This document shows, one piece after another, positions 40,201 to 53,232 of a stretch of DNA of 64,000 bases. Origin of the DNA: Larus michahellis (Eukaryota > Chordata > Aves > Charadriiformes > Laridae); contig NC_133930.1 of NCBI RefSeq assembly GCF_964199755.1, positions 57,751,962 to 57,815,961 on the forward strand, read 5' to 3'. The notes under the pieces are model-generated. The model did not search any database and had not been told where the DNA came from. It saw nothing but the letters and a program-made list of their open reading frames with translations. The position numbers and the translations under genes were made by a program. Within the stretch, counting starts at the first letter, position 1, and every line of letters starts with the position of its first letter.

Positions 40201-43200
40201 TGTTAATCTGTGTGGACCTCCAACTATATTGGAACAATTTACAGCAACTGAAGGGCAGCTCCAGAGCTTCTGTGTGTCTCAGAGCATTCATGCCGTATTG
40301 CAGTGACATGGGTTGGATGATATGCAAGTTTATGAACACGTAGGATACAGAAATGGGCAAAACAGGTAGAAGTAAGATTCTATCCATCAAACTGGGATGT
40401 GATTTCCTACAGTCTCTTTCGCTGTGACTACTCACCAACATACAAGCCTTTCATGGTAAGAGCATAAACATGGATGTTGGTACAAAATGCAAATTGTGTT
40501 GTACCTGGTAATAAAGAGGGGGCAGTTTAAACAACAGAACAAAGCTGAATTTAACTAAATATGTTGTTCCTAGAGGTGCAGATCTTAAAGCCATTCTTTC
40601 TGTTATTCCTGTTGTTCTCAAAATAAGCAGCTTTAAACTGTGAGCCCTAAGGAAATCCTTTTAATGTACGGAAATTTTCAATTAAAGTCAACTTGTAAAC
40701 AAATGAAATGCTGAAAGCACAGAAAGACCAATCAAAGGTGCTTTGAACAATTTTAACTCTTCAGAGTCCTGAGAATTTTTATCTTTTGTACGAATGTGTA
40801 GATGGTTCTACCAACTAATTAATCCAATGACATTTTAACTTCAAAAATCTTAGTGGCTTGACCAGAAAAGTTCCCTTTTGGTGACATTTGACCAGGCGCT
40901 ATGCTCATAGTTCAGCTACTCGGCTGCAGGTGGGCACCTGAAACTATATGAAGGCTATTAAAGCTTAGGAGGTGCCAAGGACTAACCTGTCAATTTAATG
41001 TCACTAATGACATGCAAGTTTTGCTCTGGTTCTTTATTTCTGTATAAATCTAGCATTTTAGACTGTAAGCACTATATCAGGGAGGGCTATAATTGAACTA
41101 CCTAATGGATGTGTGCACACAGGCAAGGAGAAATGATAATTACAACCCAGTGTGGATAGAGTTATGCACAACTGTGTACTAATTAAACAAAGGATTAGAC
41201 ACATCTGCAAGAAACCCATTACAGAAAGTAATTGAAGAAGGCACCTCTGCATTACAAAAGAAATAAAAATCAGGGCTAGTCATTTAAGTGAAGGATAATC
41301 TGTTTGTTCTATCAGCTATGATTTTATGAGATGTGGGGAAATAAAAAAAAAAAAAAGCAAGGTGTGCGTCTAGGGGAATCTTGGTTATAGCAATGAATTT
41401 TTAAACAACCTTGAGTCTTTTCCACCCATGCTATAACCTGGCTCAGCTCTTAGTGATTGGAACAAGCTGAAAAGAAATGCATTCAGATTGTGTTGTTACT
41501 ATTACTATTATCTGCTTTCTACCACTTCCCTTGTTATGATCTGTATTTTTTATGTATTTGTTTTGGCTGCATGGATACCTTTGTGCTGAAATGGGGATAC
41601 CTACAGTGTGCATCACACTCATGTTTTCATCTCATGCCTCTTGGGATCTGCATTAGAGGTGCATCCTCGAGTAGAAATCTCCATCATGCCATGGGCAAGG
41701 GACTTTTTGCCCCTCTTTGCAGCTTCTAAGCACCGTCTTCCAGGCTCCTGTCCTCCCTTTGGTCAGTACCACCAAAGCAGGATGGAGTTCAGGCAGGCTG
41801 GAGGAAATCTTGCAAGGAGTGCAAGTCTCATGCAAGAAAATACAGTTTAAGGGTATGTTGCTATGTACAGTCTGTATAGTCTCCTAGACAGGGAATGTCT
41901 CCAGTTGGAAAGAGTCTGTGTTGCCCAGCGCCAGCAGAGCTCTGCTGACACAACAGAAAGTGAGGAGCAGGGAGGAAGATGTGGTGCTCGGGGCCTCTCT
42001 TAGACCAGTTGCTCCAGGTGAACGACCAGAGGCAAGGACTGTGGAAACCTACACTGCTGTGGCCAAGGTGCCTAATTACTTGTGTCTATAGATGCATCCA
42101 ATTAGTGTTTTTAGCTAGTTACCTTCTTCATTCAAGTTCCCATGTGCTTGTATCTGTGGGGACAGTTAAACATAATTTTGTCACAAAGGAAATGGTTAAT
42201 TATCTCATTTAAGTTTTAGCTTGCAAAAGAAGTGGTCCAAAGAGGTAAAAGGATGTGGTTATGCCAGGTATTGTGCCTTTCTGTGGAGACAAACTGCCTG
42301 CCCCAAAAAGCTTGCAATCATTCAGTGTAATGAGCACACTCACAAGGCTGTCTGGAAGCCCAAAGCCTCGGAAATACCTTCCTTTCAGCTTTGCAATGTA
42401 GTCTTAGTATTTTACAGTATATGATCTATAGCGTAAAAATTAGGATTCTGACTGTGAAAAGCTGCTAATTGTAAAATAATCAGACATCTCACCTGTTCCT
42501 GAAATCAGTCAATCTTGCTCACTGGTATGAAAACGAATAACTAACTCTTCTCTGGTTTACCCCACTTAGGAGCCTACTCTGATCCTAAAAGGAATATAAT
42601 GAACTGCGTTTGCTTATCACTGAGTCACTAATTACATGTATCTTTTTAAAATCAAGTTTCTTGAAAACTGGAAAGATACTGTGTACAGAATCCTTTGTCT
42701 ATTCTAAGCTTGACATTTAAAAACAGCATATCAAAAGTTGGTCTTTCCTGACAGTCACAGATTTTCCATCTTCTGCATTTTCTCCCATGGCTGTTAACTG
42801 TATTCAGATAATGCCTAGAAAAATGTCAGGACAACCTTTTCTAAAATACTCTGATCTGTGAGAGCAAGCATAGTTACAGTATTGTGTGATTGCAGTTCTA
42901 GGAAAGACTGTTAAGTGAGTATAATATGTATATAGCTGAGGGCATATGCTTAAATAACATCAAAAACGATGACATAATGTGTGTGCTGAAGAGCTTTCTG
43001 AAGCCAGAATACCAGAGGTCTTTTAGAAGGGGGCACCACTACCTCTGGCCTTTGCTGTAGCATCACTGCTACAGTGATACACTCAGTTTACGTTTCTTCT
43101 TTCTTACAAGAAGATTATTTATCATCAGAATTAATTATTTCCCTCACCAGCATCGCTCCCCTCCTCCCCCCGCCCAAAAAGACCCCACCCTGTCAGCTTT

Positions 43201-44580
43201 ATTAAACTGGTTGTTCCTAAAGTATTGGCACTCTCTATTAGACAGTCTTCTGCATTTTTTATCTACTGGTAGCTGAGACACTCTTTCAAAACACTGGAAG
43301 TCAACGTTTTTGATCTTTCTATCCTTTCCATCATAAGTTAAATCAGGCAATAACAGCCATGCAGCTCCAATATTTTTGTTGGTTTAATACTTTCTCTATT
43401 TTGTTTAAGGTACCTTCTTTTAGAATAATCCTGGCAATATGTCAGTACGACTGTGCTTTCTTAATCCACTTACGCCTATTAACTGTTGTTACTGAAGCAT
43501 GCTTATATATCATCACTGACCCCAGTCCAGTGACGGGGTGGTTATAACGTGTGAAAGTTTCACCCTTGCATGCTATATACTGCATTGTGTTCTTCTATTT
43601 CTTTTCCTTCCTCTTACCATTAACCTAAATGTGTAGCTGAGACAGCGTTGTCCTTCAACAAGTTTTAAAGCCTTTCTTTTCCAGAGGACACTTTACAGGT
43701 AATTTCACCAGTGCCAGTGACCAGGCCTAAGCTGTGGCATCCCGCAGCGCCACCCTCCTGCTCGAAGGAAAATCCAGTGTGCAAGGGAGGTGGAAGTGAT
43801 GGTAGGCAGGTACCCAGACTGACAGTCAGGGGAGCAGACGTGCCAGGCGGGTGGTAGCACAGCATATGCTCTGCTGTCTAGAAACAGCCAAGTTCAGTCC
43901 CAAATCCTGGCAATTCTCTCGATGTGGCAGAGCTGGTGACATAAAAAAACATTTTCTTGCTAACTGTGATTCTGATTTTAAGTAAGAAGAGGAAATGTTT
44001 GCCCTTGAGCTAAATTACTTCTTGACTTAATTCAGGATGCCTTCCTAAATCTTCTCTCATTTCAAACACAAATTATTTATGCCTTTCCTTCATAAATGCT
44101 GCAGTGTTACAGGCACTGAATGGTTGCTGCCTTCCATCATGGGGACATGCGTATTTTATTGGCCTGCAGCAGATCCTGGTCCGTCCTACCTCAGAACGCT
44201 TTTGGTGATTCTGTGTAAAACTATTAACTTACATTTGTTTTTCAAACCCCTCTCCCCCAACTTAGAGTAGGTTTAACTGCAGTTCGTCTGTCCTGCAGCA
44301 AGGCATGCAATTTGCCATTTCCGTGGGCTACCCACTGGAGTGGTGTGATTAAACCCCCCGTTTTCCCCCTTGCAGGAAAGAGATGTTCTTCCCAGTCCAA
44401 ATGATATGGTAGGGAGGGAGAGGTTACTGCCAGCTCAGGGTCTAGTGACATTTGCTATCAGTGGCTGGATTCTGCAGTGACAACAGGACGGTACAGGATT
44501 TCTAACAGGTCACTCATAGATGACACAGAGGCAAGCAGACCTGTTGTCAAATTCTTTTCCATTTCGTTTTTCCCCACTAG

Positions 44581-44988
<408 letters not shown>

Positions 44989-45021
44989 AGACAGAATTAT
45001 GGAGGCTTATTTAGCACTGAT

Positions 45022-45044
45022 AAAAAAAAAAAAAAAAAAAAAAA
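45022..45044. repeat. Poly(A) run, 23 bases, in the CTXN3 3' UTR
   Basis: A23, then GAAAAA. It lies in genomic sequence directly after the CTXN3 stop codon and is long enough to be length-polymorphic and to cause internal oligo-dT priming in cDNA libraries. Confidence 0.9.
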
Positions 45045-45857
45045 GAAAAATCCCAGAATGTCTCATTATTTTGTTTCTGGTTTACATAATTTCAACTATT
45101 GTAGGAGTTGCAACAAACACATATGCACACAATGAATTTGATTTTAATTAAATACCAAATCAAGTTAAATTTTTGAAAGCAGAATAATGAATCTCCTCAT
45201 TGGGAAACACATAAATGTTGCATTAGCAGAACTTTTCTTCAGAATGCATTGGAATAGCACGTAATGTATGTGATCTTTTATAACCAGTTAAGAGACACTA
45301 GAGCACGTCTTCTCTTGCATAGCCTTTTTAATCATTAAGAAGTGTCTGTGGAGGAAGATGTCTTACAAATGAGGTAAGAATGTGGTTTTATGATTTGTGT
45401 GTAGTAAATTATCTTTTCAAGCTCCACAAGACTCTTCTTACTCTATCCCATGCTCTGAAGACAAGTGAGGAAGTTTCCCATACCATAAGATTGAAAGAAC
45501 TAGAAAACAGGAGAAAAAAAATCCTCCATGTTTTCCCAGGTATTCAATAAGATGCTCTTTCTTAGCAATAAGCAGTGATTAAGCTACTTAATACTAACAA
45601 ATCACTGACTGTAATCTTTGTTGTGAATAAGATATGTAATGATTTTGGCCTATCTTTGTCTTTTGTGCAAAAACTGGTTTCTATCAAGATAGGTTTTGCA
45701 TTGTTCTTACAACAGCTTATGCAAACAAATTTCAGTCTTGCGTGTATTTCAAATCCTGCATTTCCAGTGTTCACTCAGTGTGTTGATTTGGTGTGCAGAT
45801 CCCACTGCATTGGTTTTGTTTCCTAATTGGGTGACTGAAATATTGGTGCTAAGAATC

Positions 45858-45863
45858 AATAAA
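45858..45863 (+). promoter_or_regulatory. CTXN3: Candidate poly(A) signal of CTXN3
   Basis: An AATAAA lies 870 bases after the stop codon and is followed by pyrimidine-rich CACTTTCTTTACC. It is plausible, but other sites cannot be excluded. Confidence 0.35.
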
Positions 45864-45880
45864 TAACCACCACTTTCTTT

Positions 45881-48800
45881 ACCTATAAATATCTTTGAAT
45901 GTATTTGTACAATGAAAACCCATTCCTAGAAGTCAACATAAATGAAAACCTACCTGCATGATTGATCAGAGAAAGAAAGATTTAAAAGATTGCACAAAAT
46001 TTAGTAGAACTACTTAGAGGCCAAGTGGATGTTTGCAAGCATTGTTTTGCGGCATTGAAATACTATAGTGGTAACAACATCTGATGTACTGCCAGGAGGG
46101 AAAAGGCCACGCTCCTGAACACGGAATAGTCTTGAGAAAGGTCCTAGTGCTGCCGGGCTGCTCAAACATTTCATGGGGTGGGGAAGAGAAGGCACATGCT
46201 GCCTGTTTTCAGACAAAGCCTTAGATTTAGCTATTTTACTCGTACTGCAATAATGACAAGCAGTTGGGAAGTTTTCCTTTGTGCTTTGGCTTGCAGCCTG
46301 TAAATGGAGAAACAAAGCCAGCCCCGTAGCTGGTACAGCTGGGGCTGTGCTGACTCATCCTAGCTGAGGCTCTGACTCTAGCCGTGGCACTTAAGAGCTA
46401 TTTATTTCCCTTTTCTGCTTGTCCTGTCCATCGGTTAAAGGTTGCAGCTATTTGTAGCAGAGGCAGTGGAAGGAGGGGTGGCTCTGCACGCTGGCTATCG
46501 CAGTTCAGGGGAGGGCAACCACAGCCCAAATGCAGCTCCCTGATGGGTTCACAGAAAGAAACTGGGCTGTGATCTGTCACTGCTGAAATAGAAGCACAGC
46601 TTGTTGCAGGGGTGGTAACCTTCAAGATGGAGTGGGCACAAATGGACACGAACACAACTGTGCTCTCCAGAAGCCATGAGGTACTGGCTTTAGCTACATA
46701 TCTATCAGTGCCAGGGCACCTAGATCAAAACAAACTCAAACTTTCAGATCATTTCCCAAAGGTAACGACAGCGTGGCATACAAGAAATGTTCCTGTTGCA
46801 CCAGTGCTGCCTAAAGCAATGAGTTGTCAATATTTATGAAGCAGCAGTAACAGCATTTGTCCCTCTGGCCTGGGATTTCTCTCCTGTGCCAGGATCTGTT
46901 TGTTTGAAGCCTCTATACATCTTATTTTCTTTTAAAAGAAAAAGACTTTTCCTTATAATTGCACCTAAAGAGGGAGGTGATGACTCTGGTTTAGGGAATG
47001 TAGCACAGTGTTCAACTGAGGCAATTTGATTCTTGTGTGGGGTTTGGAAGTTTCTAACTGAGGACTATTTTAGAGACTTAACCAGCCAGCATCTCTGGTA
47101 TGTTTGGAAGCGTTCCAAGGAGATATTTTTGTAAGCCACTGGGATAAGTCAGTCTGTTAAGGGGAACTTAATACTGCTGGGCAGCCACTTTAAGTCAGCT
47201 TATCTGTGGATATTGCTAAATTGACTATAGCAAAGATAGTAAATTCACACCAGTTCTGCCACTGCAGCAGAGACATTTTCCTGCACACCCTCAAAGCCTG
47301 ACAGAAGTTTTCTGAAGACATGATGGTGATGCAGTTTTCCTTTGCCTGGAGAAACCAGACCAGACTTTGAATGGAAAGAGTACTATTCCAGTCCACAAAG
47401 TAGCCTCTGGCACATCACTGTGCCTCACAAGAATATGTATTCACTGTGGAACAATGTGAAATATTAATGCGACTGGAAAGGGAGGGTCTGTATGCTAATG
47501 CAGCTGTTCAGGCAGCTCTGGAGCCCTGCATCACTCTGATACAGGCTTTTGTTTATTATATCAGTTTGTGTAGAAAATCCTGTGCAGTCCTTAAAACTCC
47601 TTCTAGAATGAAAATTTCTCGATATAGTTTAAACAAACATACTCTTGCATCCTGTGGAAAAAGAAGAAAAGTATGTAATTTTTTAAATAAATATCACATA
47701 TATGTTCAATCTAACTACAAAGGAGTTTAAGTCAAAAGGCTACTGGGAAGAGATAAAGCCAAATAAGGACAGAGATAAAACTTTTTATTGGTAGACAGCA
47801 GGGAGTAAAGCTGTTTTATTCCAATGAGGATTTCAAGACTTTTATATCTCCGTCACGACCCTTAAATGAAAGCGCTAGCCTAACAGTATGGAGCTGAGAT
47901 GGGAGTCTGTGCTCAGTGCACATCTGGGGTGCATGGGTGTGAGAACAGCCTCGAAGCTCCTTCTCCACTGCAGTCAGAGGTTTGGGTGCAACTTGTGCAG
48001 ACATGAACTACCTTTAAAGTAGCTCAGGTGTCAGGGATGACACAGCCACAGATATCCACAGCTCTGTGCTCTCTACAAGAGCCACATAGGGATTACTGAT
48101 GGATATGTGCATGTGTGTTGGACCTGCAGTCCAACATTGCCACGCAACTAGTAGGATCTGAGCTTTCTTTCGAAGGTAGGTGAAACTGGGATCCAGCTAA
48201 CTGGATCCATCCCTGTGCTAACTGGAAGAGAGAAAGAACTCATGAGCTGACTGATGGTTGGTTCTCCCTCACCAGAGATGGCGTTCATAGAACTGAATAG
48301 GCTTTGAACTGAAGTTTCCAAGAAGAGAATTTTGTGTAAATAAGAGGAAATATGAATACAAACTTGTCATATTTTTACTTTTTCTTCTGCCTGCTATGTA
48401 CTCTGAGCAAATGCGTAACACTTGATTTTGACAAAGCTGTCTGTGTGGCATAGCTTAGTCAGCTTTTACAACACATGCTCCCAGAAGAAGGCCTGGAGCC
48501 ACTTGATGTGTGGCTACGTGGCCCTGTGAGCCTAATGGGATTGGTACACAGGGATTTTGCAGGTTTGGAGCTCTACGCAGAGATACTAGACCTACACATA
48601 TAAGATGTGGTCTTATGGGACCCTTTCAAGAAGTCTAGCTTAGGAGTTGCAACCTCTGTTCTGATCTGTAGACTATTTGATAAGAATTTATACTCAATTT
48701 GGTGCAAAGATCGACAAACTTGCCCATGTCAATTAACATTGATAAGCAGTTCGCAGACCCCCAAGAACTGCAGGAAAGAAGCCAACAGCCTTTGATATAT

Positions 48801-51800
48801 AGCATGACTGGGTCTGTGGCCATGACCTGAATTTCCTTGAACACAAAGTCTCAATTTTTTTTCATGCTAGTTTATTGAAATAAGCTTAGTCTGTAAAATG
48901 TGGCAAGCGTCTATTCATACTGATGTAGTTTGCATAGAAATGAAGCTATTGGTTTTCCACATTTCACATCCTGTTTTCAGTGCTTCTGAAGTTCTGCAGC
49001 AAAGTTTCGGATTTCTTTTTAATACATAGATTTGGTGTCATTTCTGCAGCATTGATATGTGAGGCTGCCATGGCCCCCATTCTTTTGCCAGCATCACTGT
49101 AAAAGCAGCTGACGCTATTGCAATTTTTCTTTTTTCCCTCTTGGCACACTAACTAATCAGCCCCCATCATGCCCTTAGTTAAATGTCTGCATTGTTATCT
49201 TTATGGTCTAGAAGGAGCAGTGAGAAGTGAAAGGTCTTTTTCAAGGCAGAGATGAAGAAGACTCGTTATCAGCACTAAGGCAGGATCTGTGAAGTGTAGG
49301 CTTCTGTCCCATGTTGAAGTCATTGTGTACTAGTCAACAGGGTAGTAGAAAATGCATCCTTCATTCTGGCAACAACCATAAAACATAGTAAGTTCTATCA
49401 CACTTCCTTCTGCTTTGTATGAGCTCTGTTTTTCACTGTGGCAGAACGAGTGGTGTGGCAGCTGCACCCAACCTGCTATTTAGACCAGTGCAAGATCTCC
49501 AAGGGAACTGTGGGATTTGGTGCAGTGCTGTTGTCCCAGCAACTTAATAACCAGTGCCTGAACTAGACTGTAATTTCATTTTATGGATTTGATTTTCAGT
49601 GAGATTCTCTACTTTTATCTGAATTGGCTTAAAATCTTACCTTGTCTCTTAGAATTGGTATTAGAGGTTTAAATACAGAAAAGTGATACTGAGAATTACA
49701 TCTAAGTAGACAACTGCTTTACACACAAGGAAGCCAAGGCAAAAAAAATAAGATTTTTGACTGTCTGCTCCATGTGAGAAAAAAATTACAAAGGCCAGAG
49801 TCAGAACCTCAAGGGATTACATCTTAGAGTAAAGTATGTTTAATAACTCCCCAGTCCGAGACGGGAGAAAGACTCACACATAATGACAGCCCTCATCTTT
49901 GTAATTCCATGGCGGATGCTGATGATCACTTCAGGCTCCGGTGTAAATCAAAGCAGACCTAAAGGTCTTTAATCTTGTTACATTAGTCACAGTATCTTTG
50001 CAACAGAAAAAGAAGTGTATTTATGAAGTTTTTGTAGTTGGAGGGTCACATTCCTACGAGCTGATTCCCCACGGCTTTGTCTTGATGTAATTGACTTCAG
50101 CTGCATTATTTTAGATTTACATTAGTGTAACTAAGAATCGAGCTCCAAATTTCTAAACACATGCAGCTGCATCAAAGAATTGTTGGTGCTGCACTGGTGT
50201 TCAATACATGTGCAGTTAATTTTTCTTTTATCAACTAGTTTTGAGGAGAACATCATTGGTTGCTAAGCGCTAAGAGGTCCTACAAATGCCATAAGATTAC
50301 CATGGTGACAACATGCTTTCACAGGCTTTCTGGTGTGATAGAACATATCTTTATTCATGGGGTTTGCCAGTCTCATAAAGCAGGCATCAAACTTACCATT
50401 GATAGTACCATTTCTATTCTATCACTCTATTTTTTGATTACGCTTTACAGCTGGCTGAGATGTTTGTTTGTTTTGCCTTTTTATTTTTTTACACTTTGGA
50501 CAGTTTTTGGCAGAGACTTGAAAGTTGTCCTGTTTCCTAGAGAATCTTGATTTAAGGTTCTTGAAACATATTTTGCTAATGCCTTCTAATCAATATGGAT
50601 ACATACAAAATAACTCACTTGTGTAGCGTTTAACCAGCTGTTAAAAAAAAAATCTTGCTGGTACTTTCTATATTTTGTCTTTTATGGTGAATGGTAGAGT
50701 GCAAAGAGTTTGATAACCAGAAAGAAGTCACCATAAAACATTATTGTGTATACAGCAGTTGTGTAAAATGAGATGTCTTCTCTGTTTACCATCTGGATTT
50801 CTTGGTGCCAGAAGATTGCATTACACATTGCTGCTTCACTTTTTAAAAAATGATTGGCATAAGATCATTTTTTCTCTTCCTACCTTGTTACTTCAGATTT
50901 TTCTGCCTTATTTTTTTTCCTGTAGTTCTTCCTTCTGTTTGGGATTCCAAGTCCAAATGCCTCTATCTGTTTGTTGCCAAAGCTTTACTTCTCCCAGAAA
51001 GAGTCATTTCCAGGTGTAATCTAGCAAAATGACAGGCTGCAGTGGCCAAGGTAACAAGATATACAATGAAAGAATCGTAGCAATCAATCAGAGCTTTAAA
51101 ATGGTTGCAGAATTGTGATTTTTATCTCTTGTCCTCTATACTGTCATGACCTAGCTTATGGGCTACCTGGTCAAGAGTATTTTTAGACATGGTAGCTCTT
51201 ACCGTAAACATGGACCAATCACTTCCATCATTATTAACTTCAGAAGGCAATGTGACTGGGTTGTGTACAAAAATGCAGCTTCCTCCCCGGAAGTACTGTA
51301 ATATGGTGGTCCTACATATCTCACTAGCAATTATCGTAACACAGTGTAAAGTTATCACATGATGCAATGTTTTCAACTTTTCTGGAGCTTCTCTCTATCC
51401 TATATAGAAGATGGGTGTTACTAAAGCAGGAGAATACTTAAGTATACAATAATTAAAATGAAACTTTTGAGGTGACTACAATCTATAGTTTTGTAGATTT
51501 TGATTGATAATAAGTACTGGTTGGTCCCTGTGTTGCTGGTTACGTAGCAGCAGACACCGAAATAATAAACAAAATCACAATGTGCTAAATATAGCCTGGA
51601 GATTAAGACATGGAGAAAGTTGTTGCCTAAAACAAATGGATAATGTAGAAATACCATACAGAATGGTGTATCAAGACTACAAAGTTTCCAATGTGTTTAG
51701 AAAGTAATTATTCACAACTGCTAGTTAGTACAATTTAAAAAATTGTTTATCATTTCAGATATGTAAGTAGTCCCTTGACTTCAGTGGGCTGAAATTAGTT

Positions 51801-52656
51801 TACATGCTTTGAAATGCTTCTTGATCTGTTCAAACTTATATTTGTCAAAAGACTGATATTCTGATTGCATAAATGCAAAAAAGAATCCAATGCATTTATG
51901 TAAAGACATGTTAATCACATGCTACCAAGCATATGACAGTATTACCTGAAGCAGTCTCTGCTATGACATAATGTCATAGAGCATGTTTTTCTCAGAAGAT
52001 AGTGAACAGCATAAAATCTTAATGTAAACAAACACAACAGCTGCTATCTCTGTATGTCTACTTGAGATCACTCCTTTAGCCTTCATTGTGGAGTTTATAT
52101 CTATATCTGCAGTACATAGACTTATATAGTATGTCTACTGTGCTTGCAGTTTGTGTAGGAAAACACAATGAAACTCTGCAGTAACAAGCTCAAATATTCC
52201 TAGTAGGCCAGCCACAGCACTAAAAAGCATGTTTTTGCTCAGCACTGAACAGATTCTGGATAGGCTCAGCAGCCCTTGCTAAGCTCTTTGTCGTCACTTG
52301 TTACTGATAACCAAGATGCAGAGTTTACAGTCAAATAGGATAAACCTCACAAGCATCCCCATCCCTCTGGACTGTAGCGCTCACCACAGTCCACATAACT
52401 CAGAGTAGAAAACCCCTGAGCCTTGTCTCCATGATAGCTGCATATTTGGATGGCTGTCATGATGTAAAAACAAAAATGAAACCTTGGAAAAGATCCACTC
52501 ATTCCCTGTATAGAACAAAAATAGCACCTCAGAAGTATGGAGTTATGCTAACACAGAGAAGATGCATCAACACCAGAGACCAAGAAAAGATAATTATTTT
52601 TTTATATATATGCACATTAGTAGCAGTATTAGCAGAAGTTGTTGATAAACATGCAG
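45881..52656. other. Intergenic downstream of CTXN3; candidate regulatory tracts, no gene seen
   Basis: About 6.8 kb without a recognisable exon or transposon. A slightly GC-richer segment at 46310-46440 holds TGCTGACTCA (a Maf/AP-1-like site) and CTATTTATTT (MEF2-like). The stretch 49850-50560 looks like conserved non-coding DNA and contains a degenerate RFX-like palindrome at 50297-50310. Open frames reach at most 101 codons and have no homology I can name. Confidence 0.5.
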
Positions 52657-53232
52657 AGTCACAGAATCACAAGGGTTAAGAAGGACAAGGAGACTTCTGG
52701 TTAGAACAGGTTTCTCAGGGCTGTGTCCAGCTGGGTTTTGAATATCTCCAAAGATGGAGATCCCACAGAGTCTCTGGGAACCTGTTCAATTATTTGATCA
52801 TCTTCAAGCTAAAAAAAACCCAAATCCCTGTTAGAATTTCCCATGCTGAAACTTGTGCACATCGCCTCTCCTCCTTCCGTTGTGCACCTCCATCTCCTCT
52901 GCACCCTCCAGTGGGGTCAACTGTAGGCAGCAGTAAGGTCTCACCTGAGCTTTCCCTCCTCCAGGCTGAACAAACTCTGCTCCTTCAGTCTCTCCTTACG
53001 CATCAAGTGTTCTAGCCCTCTGATCAGCTTGGAGCCTGCTGGACTTGCTCTGGTTCCTGAGGAGCCCCAAACTGGACACAGTTCACCAGATGTGGTCTCC
53101 CCAGTGTAGAATAGAGAAATATTAGTGGCCTGGACCTGCTGGTTGCACCCTTGGTAATACAGCCCAGGATGTGGTTGGCTGCCTTCACCACAAGGGCACA
53201 CTGCTGGCTTATCTTGTTTTCTTCACAACACC
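52657..53232 (-). mobile_element. CR1 LINE 3' fragment, degraded
   Basis: The minus-strand copy starts with AGTCACAGAATCAC at about 52657 and continues through decayed 3' UTR to the coding region for IFLYSTLGRPHLVNCVQFGAP. It ends near 53232, after the segment encoding NKISQQCALVVKAANHILGC. The reverse transcriptase pieces lie in different frames (52941-53201 and 53024-53278), so it is an inactive relic. Confidence 0.85.

Larger units (their letters stand above)
44989..45880 (+). other. CTXN3: Probable CTXN3 3' UTR
   Basis: Non-coding AT-rich sequence follows the TAG stop. A run of 23 A residues lies at 45022-45044, only about 33 bases after the stop. A poly(A) signal candidate, AATAAATAA, starts at 45858. 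The true 3' end could be earlier or later. Confidence 0.5.

Noticed and set aside
39867..40343. 158-codon open frame, plus strand
   Set aside because: Hydrophobic but without a recognisable family or exon signals. The opposite strand is partly open too.
43057..43080. Short hairpins around CTGTAGCATCACTGCTACAG
   Set aside because: An 8-bp stem with a 4-base loop is expected by chance in 64 kb, and nothing around it suggests an RNA gene.
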